Notes: generated by a model from the letters alone, not told the origin. A DNA stretch of 35,551 nt from an uncultured Saprospiraceae bacterium (GCA_937923465.1 CALDUB010000104.1:1-35551), one strand, 5' to 3'; shown: positions 20,601-28,566, counted from the stretch's first letter. Numbers and translations: made by a program.

Positions 20601-20946
20601 TGCTATTGCTGCCATGAAACCTGCAGTAGAAGCTTTGAAAGCAGGAACGAGTATTATTATTTTCCCAGAAGGTACGCGAAGTAAAAGTTACCGTATGGGT
20701 AATTTTAAGAAAGGAGCTTTTCACATGGCAATGGAAGCTGGTGTTCCTGTCATTCCTGTGGTCATACGTAATGCGCACGATGCCATGCCTAATGGTACGA
20801 ATGTCTTGCGCGCAACGGCAATCGAGGTAATTGTACATCCAGCTATACCGACTAAAGGTTGGAAGAAGAAGGATTTGAATGGAAAAATAAAGGAGGTGAG
20901 GCAGTTATTTTTGGATGAATTGGGGCAGGTTGAGGTAGAGATATAA
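17692..20946 (+). CDS. Three-part phosphatidate synthase: GPAT - HAD-IB hydrolase - LPAAT fusion
   Basis: This 1084-aa protein has three enzyme units. Residues ~50-290 are a PlsB-type glycerol-3-phosphate acyltransferase, with H92-x4-D97 in THKTYIDMF and E171 in AIEGTRSRTG; a helical PlsB-like region follows to ~600. Residues ~625-840 are a HAD-IB (SerB-like) hydrolase, with D631 and D633 in FFDLDRTLIKG, IVSAATP, and YFYTDSAEDLPLLE. Residues ~900-1080 are a PlsC-type 1-acylglycerol-3-phosphate acyltransferase, with H920-x4-D925 in NHQSSVDIF and E993 in IFPEGTRSKS. All motifs are intact. One chain could take glycerol-3-phosphate to phosphatidate, and the HAD part may dephosphorylate a lipid intermediate. 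In mycobacteria the same parts are two adjacent genes, plsB2 and plsC (HAD-PlsC). Convergent with the WS/DGAT gene. Confidence 0.9.
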   Translation: MQKIVEDKRFQKKLAEIAVEINEPIESVQKKAEEYIKELYTVHHPLAKIVGVEAVQYILSRGYKKTIDVNPDELRKLAKTVRRHPVAFVMTHKTYIDMFVLGIVLVRHGLPLPHIFAGINMDFLGLGQLGRHNGVIFIRRSFKDNLIYKAALRHFIASLIKDKGDFMWAIEGTRSRTGKLVWPKMGILKYIKEAEVEARADVKYVPVSIVYDLIPDVKEMTQEGRGKMKTKESLAWFMNYIQKMGDKFGRISIRFGEPVASTDKNAAVNIYNSKTSKNEEGGISHFALELSHSINKVTPVTTTSLICISLLSKFSLSKRSIESDISSLMLLIENQKPDALVDRGQAIGESVQTALNLLLRAGILQQKGDSLNAKYIINPDNYLQATYYANMSVHHLYQRAFIELALLKVKDLEPKKRILAFWKEIMSLRDLFKFEFFYSRKIQFTEEIEANLNFLSTNWQKILTNPETDITAILNKHNLFIAPAILHSYTDAYRVVTQTLLNQDTSDYFIEKKFLENCLFTGEEMHWQGRIQRMESVSSSFLQNGLRLAKHRNLIPHKEDAKKEAISALFDTLNEIGVNINYLQGITLAKPLLASPIVPIERDIVPGSKTEGITEDIIKGESGPHIGAFFDLDRTLIKGFSAKEFFQSRMLSGKMSRQEIVSQFAGVIVYARGKGNFAGLAAVSAKGVRGVDEKVFIEVGEEVYHKHLAETIFPEARAMVAAHMIKGHTVAIVSAATPYQVNPIARDLGIAHVMCTRMEVEDGKFTGNIVEPACWGEGKAHAARELTEKFGLDLSKSYFYTDSAEDLPLLEIVGNPRPMNPDTKLAALAFKNGWPVYRLDDETRITTTDMVRTGLAAGSLLPATLRGIMNGLMSMSWDEGINSLMSSVGDLVIQMAGIQLVVKGEENLWAQRPAVFLFNHQSSVDIFIAAKLIRKNATGIAKKELKMMPIIGQLMQAAGVIFIDRKNRESAIAAMKPAVEALKAGTSIIIFPEGTRSKSYRMGNFKKGAFHMAMEAGVPVIPVVIRNAHDAMPNGTNVLRATAIEVIVHPAIPTKGWKKKDLNGKIKEVRQLFLDELGQVEVEI

Positions 20947-20981
20947 GTTGCAGTAGCTTTTAACTGCCAAGCCGAGAAAGA

Positions 20982-21023
20982 AAAAGCTGTACTCCTCAAA
21001 TTCATTTGAAGGGTACAGCTTTT
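20982..21023. terminator. Bidirectional terminator
   Basis: A 20-bp stem (AAAAGCTGTACTCCTCAAAT, 20982-21001, with 21004-21023) has one G-T wobble, one mismatch and a 2-nt loop. It separates the convergent acyltransferase and WS/DGAT genes and has A/T tracts on both sides. Confidence 0.8.
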
Positions 21024-21061
21024 AATGTTGGTTGTTCGCCAAATCTTGTGAGATGCTAATT

Positions 21062-22855
21062 TTAACTAAGCTCCTCCAAAAACGCCATCCCAAGCTCCTC
21101 TCCTACTATCTTCACACGTCCTTGCACTTGCGCCGACAACCAATCCAAATCCCCTTTCGCAATTCGCTCAATATGCTCATCTTGAATACTAATCACTACA
21201 TCCGGTTTTGCGGCATGACCTCGACGGATGGAAGCTTTAGCTTTTGTCGTATCAATTTTCCATTGTGCAGCCGCATCGCCCGTAATATCAAAGTTAAAAA
21301 CCCCTTTTACTGTCAATAATTCAGGTTCTTTCTTCAAACGCTTTTTTAGGTTTTCAAAAAAGGCATCCGATTTTTTCGGGTCAGTCTTCCGTGCTTCGCG
21401 ACGTTTGGCATTTTTACCTCTTTTTAAAATTAAGGCTTCCAATTCATTCGCAGCTTCGCGTATATAAATCGAAAATTCGCGGATGTCAGGCATCGTCCTC
21501 GCATCTGAAGTCGAAGTTATCGTCACCAGACCATTGTAACTAAAAATAGTAATAATCAGTCCCATTCCATCAATAATCGGTGCTAAACCCATTATCGACA
21601 ATAATTTATGACCACTCAAATACAGTGGAAATTGTGGACCTGGCACATTCGTAATCGTGCAATTCATGACTGGATTGTGCATTTCTGCCACTTGAAAACG
21701 AGAATAAAGCCTTGCTGCCTGATTCGCAACTCCAAAAGGCACAATTTCAGCCATTTTTGCCAATGTCTTTGCTCCCATCGCAGATTGATAGGTTTTTCCA
21801 CGCACCGTATTTTCGTGAATAACTTCGAGGCGTTCGATTGGGTCCTCAACATTTGTTGCCAACTGCACCAACATCGACGAAATCTGATTATTCATATCAT
21901 CACCACCGCCATCTCGTGTCGAAATAGGCACCATCGCCACTAATGGTTTCGCTGGTAATTTTCCTTTTTCATCCAAATATCGGCGTAGTGCTCCTGCACA
22001 AATGGCCAAAAGTACATCGTTCATCGTCGTACCCATCAGTTTCTTCAAGACCTTAATCCGGTCGAGCGAAAGTATCGCAGAATTCCAAACTCGACGCGAT
22101 GAGCGCAGTCCGTTTAAAATGGTATTAGGTGCAGAAAAAGAAGCCGTCGGCAAATCCGCCTGCTGCACACGCGTCAACATGCCCGCTTTAAAAGAAGCAG
22201 ACAAGGTTTCTGTTAATAATCTTGGAAACTTAAGAGGGTTTTCTGCGAAGCTAAGCGTACTTTTTACCACCATTGAGGCTTCATTCGGTAAAGGCTTCGG
22301 GTTCCAAGGCTCTGGCGTAGGCTCTTCTGGCACCTCTGGCGAGAAGTCAAATAACAAACCTAAAATACCCGCCCCAGCCATGCCGTCAATCGCAACGTGA
22401 TGTATTTTTGAAACAATGGCAACAGAACCTTTGGGAACTTGTGGAACATTATCTATTCCTTCGATAAAAGTAAACGACCATAAAGGACGATTTTGGTTTA
22501 GCGGCTCACTCATGATACGTGCCGCAACAGAACGTAATTCTTTCCAACTACCTGGTTTTGGCAATGCAATATGTTCCATGTGCATGTCCAAATCAAAATT
22601 CGGGTCATCTGCCCAATATGGATAATCGATACTCATCGGCACATAGACGAGGCGTTTGCGCAATTTTGGGATGAGATGAATTCGAGAAGCAATTCTATTT
22701 CTAAACGTTTTATAATCTAAGTCTCCTTCGATGATTAATACACTGCCAATGTGCATCGGTGAGGTTGGCGATTCTGCGTATAAAAAAGCTGCATCTAGAC
22801 CTGAAACGGATTTCAAATCAGGTTGGGTAAAGGATTTCATTAATTCTTCTAGCAT
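21062..22855 (-). CDS. Wax ester synthase/diacylglycerol acyltransferase fused to an SCP2 domain
   Basis: This 597-aa protein carries the WS/DGAT condensation-type domain at residues ~15-480. It has the active-site HHVAIDG motif near residue 150, PLWSFTFIEGI before it, NDVLLAICAGALRRYL and the NVPGPQFPLYL segment. Ordinary WS/DGAT proteins are ~450-480 aa. The extra ~110 residues (from FENLKKRLKK to the end) look like a sterol-carrier SCP2-like domain: VKGVFNFDITGDAAAQWKID, PDVVISIQDEHIERIAKGDLD, VQGRVKIVGEE. SCP2 domains bind acyl chains or sterols, so the tail may present acyl-CoA or diacylglycerol. The enzyme makes triacylglycerol or wax esters at the inner membrane. It sits beside the phosphatidate-forming fusion, which supplies the diacylglycerol branch. 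Confidence 0.9.
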   Translation of the reverse strand: MLEELMKSFTQPDLKSVSGLDAAFLYAESPTSPMHIGSVLIIEGDLDYKTFRNRIASRIHLIPKLRKRLVYVPMSIDYPYWADDPNFDLDMHMEHIALPKPGSWKELRSVAARIMSEPLNQNRPLWSFTFIEGIDNVPQVPKGSVAIVSKIHHVAIDGMAGAGILGLLFDFSPEVPEEPTPEPWNPKPLPNEASMVVKSTLSFAENPLKFPRLLTETLSASFKAGMLTRVQQADLPTASFSAPNTILNGLRSSRRVWNSAILSLDRIKVLKKLMGTTMNDVLLAICAGALRRYLDEKGKLPAKPLVAMVPISTRDGGGDDMNNQISSMLVQLATNVEDPIERLEVIHENTVRGKTYQSAMGAKTLAKMAEIVPFGVANQAARLYSRFQVAEMHNPVMNCTITNVPGPQFPLYLSGHKLLSIMGLAPIIDGMGLIITIFSYNGLVTITSTSDARTMPDIREFSIYIREAANELEALILKRGKNAKRREARKTDPKKSDAFFENLKKRLKKEPELLTVKGVFNFDITGDAAAQWKIDTTKAKASIRRGHAAKPDVVISIQDEHIERIAKGDLDWLSAQVQGRVKIVGEELGMAFLEELS

Positions 22856-23025
22856 GTCTGGAAATTGATTTTTATAAGAATCTTGATAACTTAAGATTAT
22901 CTACACAAGTTTCTAACGTAGAATTGAAAACCAAAGTTAACAAAAATCTAACTCACTATGCGTTCAGGGAATTAGTAAAAATAATCACCCAAATCTGACG
23001 AGGTAATTTTTTTCTAAAAAACGCT

Positions 23026-24600
23026 CTAAGAACTACAAGAAAGCATGGAACATCCAACTTTATGCCGTGCCCATTCAGGGCGCTTCACAAACCATTTTTC
23101 TGCTTCTTTTTGCTCTGCATAAGGCATTTTTAACAAGGAGTATAATTCTTCTACAATCGAAAAATCTCCTTTATCAGCAGCATCAATTGCCAACTGTGCC
23201 ATGTAGTTACGCAATACATATTTAGGGTTCGATTTATTCATTTTTACGCGACGCTCTTCGTCTGGTTGCTCCTCTTTTTGTAAGCGTTTTAAATAAAGCC
23301 CAAACCACTTTTTCCAAGCTTCTAAAACAACACCTTTCAATTCTTCTGGTTGGTAAAAAGCATCTTTAACCGGATTTAGGAATTCTGCGTTCTCCTCTAT
23401 TTTCATATCACGAGGTACATTGGCTAAGTTTCTAAAGAAAATAGTCATATCCGTCTCTGTCTGATGTAATACTTCTTGTAATCGACCAATCAAATTACCG
23501 TCTCCTTCATCACTTAGCACCAATCCCAACTTATCTTTCATCATCTGAAGAGATTGCTTTTGGTAATTAACTTTGTAACGCTCCAAAATACTTTCGAGAG
23601 GTTTTACCTCATTAATTAAGGGATAAAGTGCATTTGCCAATTGGAAGAGATTCCATAAAGCTACCTGCGGCTGTTGTCCATAACGATAACGCTTTGCTCC
23701 TCTATCCGTTGTATTTGGTGTCCAACCATGGTCGTAACCTTCTAACCAACCATATGGTCCATAATCAATCGTTATTCCATGAATAGACATATTGTCCGTA
23801 TTCATCACACCATGTACAAAACCTACGCGTTGCCAATGAATAACCATGTCCAAGGTGCGTTGCGCCACCTCACTAAAAAACTGTAAATATCCTTCTACTC
23901 CTTTTTCTTTTATGTCTGGAAAATGAGTTTCAATTGTATAATCCACCAGTTTTTGCATAGTCTCCACTTCTTGACGCGAAGCGAATATCTGAAAACTACC
24001 AAATCGAATAAATGAAGGCGCCACTCGACATACGACAGCTCCTTTTTCATAAGCAGAATTTCCATCATAAAGCATATCTCTCAGCACTTGGTCACCTGTC
24101 AACATCAATGACAAAGAACGAGAAGTCGGTACCCCCAAATGATACATGGCTTCACTACATAAATGTTCGCGAACCGAAGAACGTAAAACCGCTAATCCAT
24201 CTGCATTCCGGGAATAAGGCGTCGCACCTGCCCCTTTCAACTGCAAAGACCAACGTTTGTCTTCATGGATAATTTCTGTCAAGTTAATTGCTCGTCCATC
24301 TCCCAATTGCCCCGCCCAATTTCCAAACTGATGTCCACCATAACACATCGCATAAGGCGCTGTACCTTCCAATACTTTCCTGCCAGAAAATGCTTCTAAA
24401 AAAGACTTTGTAGTTATATCCGCTTTAGAAAGTCCAACAAGCTCTGCTACTTCTTCAGAAGCGTGAACTAGCTGTGGGTCAGACGGATTTCTTGGCGTCA
24501 CAAACGAAAATGCAGACTCATGTACCTGTCGTCGAGTATTGTTCTTATCTGGGTCAGCAGGTAAGATTTTATTGAAAGTATCTTTGATATTGAGATTCAT
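23026..24600 (-). CDS. selO: SelO family pseudokinase-fold AMPylase
   Basis: This 524-aa product has the SelO core: YAMCYGGHQFGNWAGQLGDGRA, LQLKGAGATPYSRNADGLAV, SSVREHLCSEAM, HGVMNTDNMSIHGITIDYGP and GWTPNTTD. SelO enzymes transfer AMP from ATP to Ser/Thr/Tyr of redox proteins. The C-terminus CSMLSCSS matches the position where eukaryotic SelO has selenocysteine and bacteria have Cys. The frame stays open upstream to 24789, but those ~63 codons run into a palindromic element at 24649-24807. ATG 24600, directly before the family's conserved start (NLNIKDTFN), is the better start. It is monocistronic. Confidence 0.95.
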   Translation of the reverse strand: MNLNIKDTFNKILPADPDKNNTRRQVHESAFSFVTPRNPSDPQLVHASEEVAELVGLSKADITTKSFLEAFSGRKVLEGTAPYAMCYGGHQFGNWAGQLGDGRAINLTEIIHEDKRWSLQLKGAGATPYSRNADGLAVLRSSVREHLCSEAMYHLGVPTSRSLSLMLTGDQVLRDMLYDGNSAYEKGAVVCRVAPSFIRFGSFQIFASRQEVETMQKLVDYTIETHFPDIKEKGVEGYLQFFSEVAQRTLDMVIHWQRVGFVHGVMNTDNMSIHGITIDYGPYGWLEGYDHGWTPNTTDRGAKRYRYGQQPQVALWNLFQLANALYPLINEVKPLESILERYKVNYQKQSLQMMKDKLGLVLSDEGDGNLIGRLQEVLHQTETDMTIFFRNLANVPRDMKIEENAEFLNPVKDAFYQPEELKGVVLEAWKKWFGLYLKRLQKEEQPDEERRVKMNKSNPKYVLRNYMAQLAIDAADKGDFSIVEELYSLLKMPYAEQKEAEKWFVKRPEWARHKVGCSMLSCSS

Positions 24601-24648
24601 ATTTTCTTTTTTTTTCGTTCGGAAAAAATTTATAAAAAACAAGCGAAT

Positions 24649-24807
24649 AGACTTTATGAATGAGGTTGAGTGAGATTTAAGCGCCGCTATTTTATTCTTA
24701 GTTTTCTTTTTAAAGAAGGATAATTGTTGATACTTTGACTGATTTAAAAGGGAAAATAAGGACAAAAGAGCAAGTTTAAAGCCGCTCAAATCTCATTCAT
24801 AAAGTCT
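24649..24807. repeat. 159-bp palindromic (MITE-like) element
   Basis: Arms AGACTTTATGAATGAG (24649-24664) and its perfect complement (24792-24807) bound the element. A second inner pair (TGAGATTTAAGCG near 24671 and CGCTCAAATCTCA near 24783) is imperfect. The middle is AT-rich and noncoding. It separates selO from the sulfur gene cluster and overlaps the spurious upstream extension of selO. Confidence 0.7.
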
Positions 24808-24846
24808 AATGTAACTTACATCACAAAAAAACAAAAGTAGGCGTTT

Positions 24847-24854
24847 TATCTTTG
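24847..24854 (+). promoter_or_regulatory. -7 box of the sulfur cluster
   Basis: TATCTTTG fits TAnnTTTG and lies 21 nt before ATG 24876. No convincing TTG was found at -33. It overlaps an in-frame TTG that could be mistaken for a start codon. Confidence 0.45.
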
Positions 24855-24875
24855 GCATCAAATAAACAAACGCAC

Positions 24876-25970
24876 ATGCAAATTGTGAAACAAAAAACCA
24901 ATTACATTTTTTTCGGATTATTTATCTCCTTCTTTTTATTTGATTGCAATTATGCCTCAGATGAAAAGAAACAAGTGGAGCAAGCGGATAGTTCGTCAAT
25001 AAATACTTTGAGTGAATTATCGCCAGATTCGATTCGGGCAAAAGGGCTAATCAGTATTCTTGAGGCAAAAACAATTTTAGAGCAAGACTCCACTGTTGTT
25101 TTATTTGAACTTAGCAAAAAAGTAAATTACAAATCTGGTCATTTGCCAAATGCATTATCAGTATGGCGACCTGATTATGAAGCAAAATCAGATTTGACCT
25201 ATGGTGGGATGCGTGCGACGAAAGGGGAAATAGAGTTTTTCCTAAGTAAAAAAGGAGTTCGTCCTTCTGATAAGATTATTCTTTACGATACTAAAGGAAG
25301 TTGTGATGCTTTGCGTTTAGCTTGGATTTTGCAGGTATATGGACATGAAGACGTGCAAGTGATAAATGGAGGGAAAATTGCTTGGGAAAAAGCGGGTTAT
25401 AAATTGACCAAAAAAGTTCCAACTGTCGCCGAGCCAACTAAGTATCAATTTATCAAACAACCAAAAGATACAACTATTGTTAGTTTGGAAGAAGTTAAAA
25501 TGGCAATTAATGACTCCACTATAATCATTCTCGACACACGTGAACCAGAGGAACATTTAGGTCAACCCTATATTGCAAAAGGTAAACTGAATGCTTGGAA
25601 AAAAGGTGCTTTTACTTATGGGTGTATACCTTCGGCAGTGCATTTAAATTGGTCAGATGCCACTAATCTAGAAGGCGACCATCGCTTTAAATGTCTTAAA
25701 GACCTGAAACATAACTTTATTAAAGCAGGTATTACACCTGATAAAGAAATCTTGGTATATTGTCAATCAGGCGTGCGTTCGGCCCATACTTGTTATGTTT
25801 TAAGAGAAATCTTAGGCTATCCAAATGTCCGAAACTACGACGGTTCTTGGATTGAATGGAGCTATAATTATGTGATGAATGAAAATGTGCCGATAGAGCG
25901 GCATACAAATGAGAAAGAGCATCAAAGTATGTTTGCTCAATTAAAAAACGAAATAGAAAGTAAAAAATAA
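24876..25970 (+). CDS. Two-domain rhodanese (sulfurtransferase), exported
   Basis: This 364-aa protein has two rhodanese domains in tandem (~residues 50-180 and ~200-350). The second has the active loop YCQSGVRSA with C296. The first has a Cys at the equivalent loop (GSCDALRLA, C143). CDC25/TST-type family members move sulfane sulfur from thiosulfate or a persulfide to an acceptor. The N-terminus (NYIFFGLFISFFLFDC) is a signal or anchor sequence; C24 could be lipidated, but Asp at -1 is unusual for a lipobox. I chose ATG 24876 over an in-frame TTG at 24852 because that TTG is part of the -7 promoter box. It is separated by only 5 nt from the hydroxylase gene, so the two are co-transcribed. 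Confidence 0.85.
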   Translation: MQIVKQKTNYIFFGLFISFFLFDCNYASDEKKQVEQADSSSINTLSELSPDSIRAKGLISILEAKTILEQDSTVVLFELSKKVNYKSGHLPNALSVWRPDYEAKSDLTYGGMRATKGEIEFFLSKKGVRPSDKIILYDTKGSCDALRLAWILQVYGHEDVQVINGGKIAWEKAGYKLTKKVPTVAEPTKYQFIKQPKDTTIVSLEEVKMAINDSTIIILDTREPEEHLGQPYIAKGKLNAWKKGAFTYGCIPSAVHLNWSDATNLEGDHRFKCLKDLKHNFIKAGITPDKEILVYCQSGVRSAHTCYVLREILGYPNVRNYDGSWIEWSYNYVMNENVPIERHTNEKEHQSMFAQLKNEIESKK

Positions 25971-25975
25971 ATCGA

Positions 25976-26998
25976 ATGGAAAAGTATTGGGACATTTTTG
26001 TAAACGGATACACAGGTTACGCGAACTACCTATGGAATGATATCACAAATCCAAGTTGGAATTCTTATTTCTATTGGTTGATTTTGGTTTCTGTTGCATT
26101 TTTTATTTTAGAGGTCGTCTTACCTTGGCGTAAAGGACAGTCAGTCCTGCGCAAGGACTTTTTTATGGATGCATTTTATATGTTTTTCAAGTTCTTCCTT
26201 TTCTCTTTAGTTGTTTACAATGCGGCTTCAGATGTTATTGTAAATCTGTTTAATGACGGTATTCAAGCCATGTCAGGCATGAATTTGCAGGCAAATAACC
26301 CATTAAATACCCTGCCCTACTGGGCAATTTTGGCAACGGGTTTTCTAGTCAGAGACTTTGTACAATGGTGGATACACCGCCTTTTGCACAAAAGTCCTAC
26401 TCTGTGGGAATTTCACAAAGTACACCACTCTGTAGAACAGATGGGCTTTGCTGCACACCTCCGTTACCACTGGATGGAAAATATAGTTTATCGCTCTTTA
26501 GAGTACATTCCTTTGGCGCTTTTAGGTATAGGTTTATATGATTTCTTTGTCATTCATATCTTCACTCTAGCTTGGGGACACTTCAATCATTCAAACATCA
26601 CGGTCAAAGGCTGGGTTACTGGCGGTATCGTTGGTTTCTTGGTAGGAATCATCTTTTCTAATGGTTTGTTAGATATCACTTTCCTTCAATCAGAAAATTT
26701 GATTCAACAAGTAGGAATTATTCTCGCAGCTACAGCGATTGGTGCTCTTGCATTAGGTCCTGTGATGCGTAAGTTATTCAATAGTCCTGAAATGCATATT
26801 TGGCACCATGCTTATGATTTACCAAAAGAAAGACAAACTGGGGTAAATTTCGGTTTAACACTCGCTATTTGGGATTATATTTTTGGAACGGCTTATGTGC
26901 CACATGACGGACGTGATATTCGCTTGGGCTTTCCAGGTATTGAGGAGTTTCCAGAGGATTTCGTTCATCAAAACACCCATGGGTTTGGGAAGAAGTAA
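25976..26998 (+). CDS. Membrane fatty-acid hydroxylase / sterol-desaturase family enzyme
   Basis: This 340-aa protein has several hydrophobic helices and the eight-histidine di-iron pattern of the family: WIHRLLH near residue 138, FHKVHHS near 149, and HIWHHAYDL near 274, with further His in HFNHSN. The family hydroxylates or desaturates acyl chains, sphingoid bases or sterols in the membrane using O2. It lies between a rhodanese and a sulfite-oxidase gene. A link to sulfur-containing lipids such as sulfonolipids, which occur in Bacteroidota, is conceivable, but the sequence does not show it. The stop is followed by a MITE-like element that breaks the operon spacing. Confidence 0.85.
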   Translation: MEKYWDIFVNGYTGYANYLWNDITNPSWNSYFYWLILVSVAFFILEVVLPWRKGQSVLRKDFFMDAFYMFFKFFLFSLVVYNAASDVIVNLFNDGIQAMSGMNLQANNPLNTLPYWAILATGFLVRDFVQWWIHRLLHKSPTLWEFHKVHHSVEQMGFAAHLRYHWMENIVYRSLEYIPLALLGIGLYDFFVIHIFTLAWGHFNHSNITVKGWVTGGIVGFLVGIIFSNGLLDITFLQSENLIQQVGIILAATAIGALALGPVMRKLFNSPEMHIWHHAYDLPKERQTGVNFGLTLAIWDYIFGTAYVPHDGRDIRLGFPGIEEFPEDFVHQNTHGFGKK

Positions 26999-27027
26999 AT
27001 AACACCTGATATGCCATATCTAACATT

Positions 27028-27181
27028 TTAGACTTTGGACAAAAGATATTGGACGTTAGATACAAGACAAACTACGCCAAATGCAGTAAAAGTCACCTAC
27101 TTAATATTACTGCTTATCAAGGTAAAACGATTAATGAATTTTACGTTTATTCAAGTCTAACATCTTATGTCCAAAGTCTAA
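27028..27181. mobile_element. MITE-like element, family TTRGACTTTGGAC, copy 1
   Basis: 27-bp terminal inverted repeats lie at 27028-27054 and 27155-27181. They open with TTAGACTTTGGAC and differ at a few positions. The ~100-bp interior shares AGTAAAAGTCAC and TACTTAA with the copy at 35017-35174. It has no coding capacity. The flanks carry ACATT on each side, but offset, so a target-site duplication is only possible. It lies between the hydroxylase and the sulfite-oxidase-family gene and supplies a false upstream ATG (27049). Confidence 0.75.
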
Positions 27182-27207
27182 TTACATTAGGAAACAAACA
27201 AAACGAC

Positions 27208-28512
27208 ATGAAAAAAATAGGAATTCACGAACTATTTGCCAAAGACAAAACCGAGGCAGAAAAAAAACTATATGGTGCATCTGCCAATCGTCGCGGCTTC
27301 TTAAAAAAAAGTGCAATCGTGGCAATGGGTACCATGCTTGGCGCAAAAGTAGTCTTTGGTAAAAGCTATCCTTCTGGGCTTATTCCCGCAGGATTAGCAG
27401 ACAGTGAAAACTTATTCTCTATACCTGGTAAACATCCAGGACTTGTTATACTCAATGACCGTCCTATCAATGCAGAAACCCCTCCCTTTTTGCTGGATGA
27501 TAAAATCACACCATCTGATAAATTATTTGTCAGAAATAATGGTATTCCACCTCAGGAAAACAGTATCGACATCAATAGTTGGACGCTTACTATCGAAGGC
27601 GAATCGGCTAAACAGTCAAAAACATATACTATCGCAGATTTAAAGTCAAAATTCAAAAATTATACTTATCAATTAACACTCGAATGTGGCGGAAATGGTC
27701 GCAGTGAGTTCAATCCTCCAGCAAAGGGAAACCAATGGTCAACGGGCGCAGTTGGATGTCCAGAGTGGACAGGTGTCCGCTTAAAAGATGTTCTCAATGA
27801 TGTTGGCGTCAAAAGCGATGCGGTTTATGTTGGTTATTACGGCAAGGATACGCATCTCAGTGGAGATGCTGAAAAAGTTGTAATTTCACGCGGTGTTCCT
27901 ATGGAAAAAGCCCTGAAAGACGAGAGTTTGATTGCTTGGGCTATGAATGGTGAAGATATTCCATTGCTTAATGGTCATCCTTTGCGTTTGGTTTTTGGTG
28001 GTTATCCCGCTTCTTGTTCTGGTAAGTGGTTACATAAGATTGTCATCAGAAATAAAGTCCACGACGGACCCAAAATGACAGGTCAGTCTTATCGTGTTCC
28101 TTGTAAGCCAGTCGCTCCAGGTACAAAAGTTCCAAATGAGGAAATGTGCATTATCGAGGCAATGCCTGTGAAATCACTGATTACTTTTCCAAAAACTGGT
28201 GCAAGTATTAAAAAAAGTCAAAAACTGCCGATACGCGGACACGCATGGACTAGCGACGCAGAAATTAAAGAAGTCCACTACTCTATCGACTTTGGTGCGA
28301 CATGGCAACTTTGTCAATTAGAAACTGCCGCGAATATGAATGCTTGGCAACATTTCAATGCAAACATTAGCTTTCCTGAGTCAGGTTATTACGAAGTTTG
28401 GGCAAAAGCGACAGACAGTAATGGCAAGTCACAACCAATGTTACTTCCAGGTTGGAATCCTCGTGGTTATTTGAATAATGCTTGTCATCGTATTGCGATA
28501 AAAGTGAGTTAG
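27208..28512 (+). CDS. Tat-exported molybdopterin sulfite oxidase-family enzyme
   Basis: This 434-aa protein starts at ATG 27208. The frame is open to 27049, but that part is the MITE-like element. A Tat signal (NRRGFLKKSAIVAMG, twin Arg at 28-29) exports the folded cofactor protein. The oxidoreductase molybdopterin domain shows the Mo-ligand Cys C160 in LTLECGGNGRSEF, then GAVGCPEWTGVRLKDVL and GYPASCSGKWLHKIVI. The C-terminal dimerisation domain follows (GHAWTSDAEIKEVHYSIDFG ... GWNPRGYLNNACHRI). The family oxidises sulfite to sulfate in the periplasm. The following gene encodes a c-type cytochrome that would take the electrons, as in SorAB sulfite dehydrogenases. A nitrate-reductase-like or other substrate cannot be ruled out. 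Confidence 0.88.
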   Translation: MKKIGIHELFAKDKTEAEKKLYGASANRRGFLKKSAIVAMGTMLGAKVVFGKSYPSGLIPAGLADSENLFSIPGKHPGLVILNDRPINAETPPFLLDDKITPSDKLFVRNNGIPPQENSIDINSWTLTIEGESAKQSKTYTIADLKSKFKNYTYQLTLECGGNGRSEFNPPAKGNQWSTGAVGCPEWTGVRLKDVLNDVGVKSDAVYVGYYGKDTHLSGDAEKVVISRGVPMEKALKDESLIAWAMNGEDIPLLNGHPLRLVFGGYPASCSGKWLHKIVIRNKVHDGPKMTGQSYRVPCKPVAPGTKVPNEEMCIIEAMPVKSLITFPKTGASIKKSQKLPIRGHAWTSDAEIKEVHYSIDFGATWQLCQLETAANMNAWQHFNANISFPESGYYEVWAKATDSNGKSQPMLLPGWNPRGYLNNACHRIAIKVS

Positions 28513-28529
28513 GAGTTAGACTTTAGATA

Positions 28530-28556
28530 TTAGACGCTCTTTAGTGAGACGTCTAA
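28530..28556. repeat. Small hairpin with TTAGAC repeat remnant
   Basis: TTAGACG (28530-28536) pairs with CGTCTAA (28550-28556), with CTC/GAG inside. It follows GTTAGACTTTAGATA, a word shared with the MITE-like termini. It lies in the 54-nt gap between the oxidase and cytochrome genes and could attenuate between them. Confidence 0.5.
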
Positions 28557-28566
28557 ATACAGAACT

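Noticed and set aside
24601-24789. N-terminal extension of SelO
   Set aside because: It overlaps a palindromic element, is Lys/Phe/Ser-rich and has no family counterpart; ATG 24600 fits conserved SelO starts.
24852-24875. TTG start eight codons upstream of the exported rhodanese
   Set aside because: The TTG is the last part of the TATCTTTG promoter box, and ATG 24876 gives a normal signal sequence.
27049-27207. Upstream extension of the sulfite-oxidase-family gene
   Set aside because: These 53 codons lie in or just after the MITE-like element and precede a proper Tat signal; ATG 27208 is the natural start.
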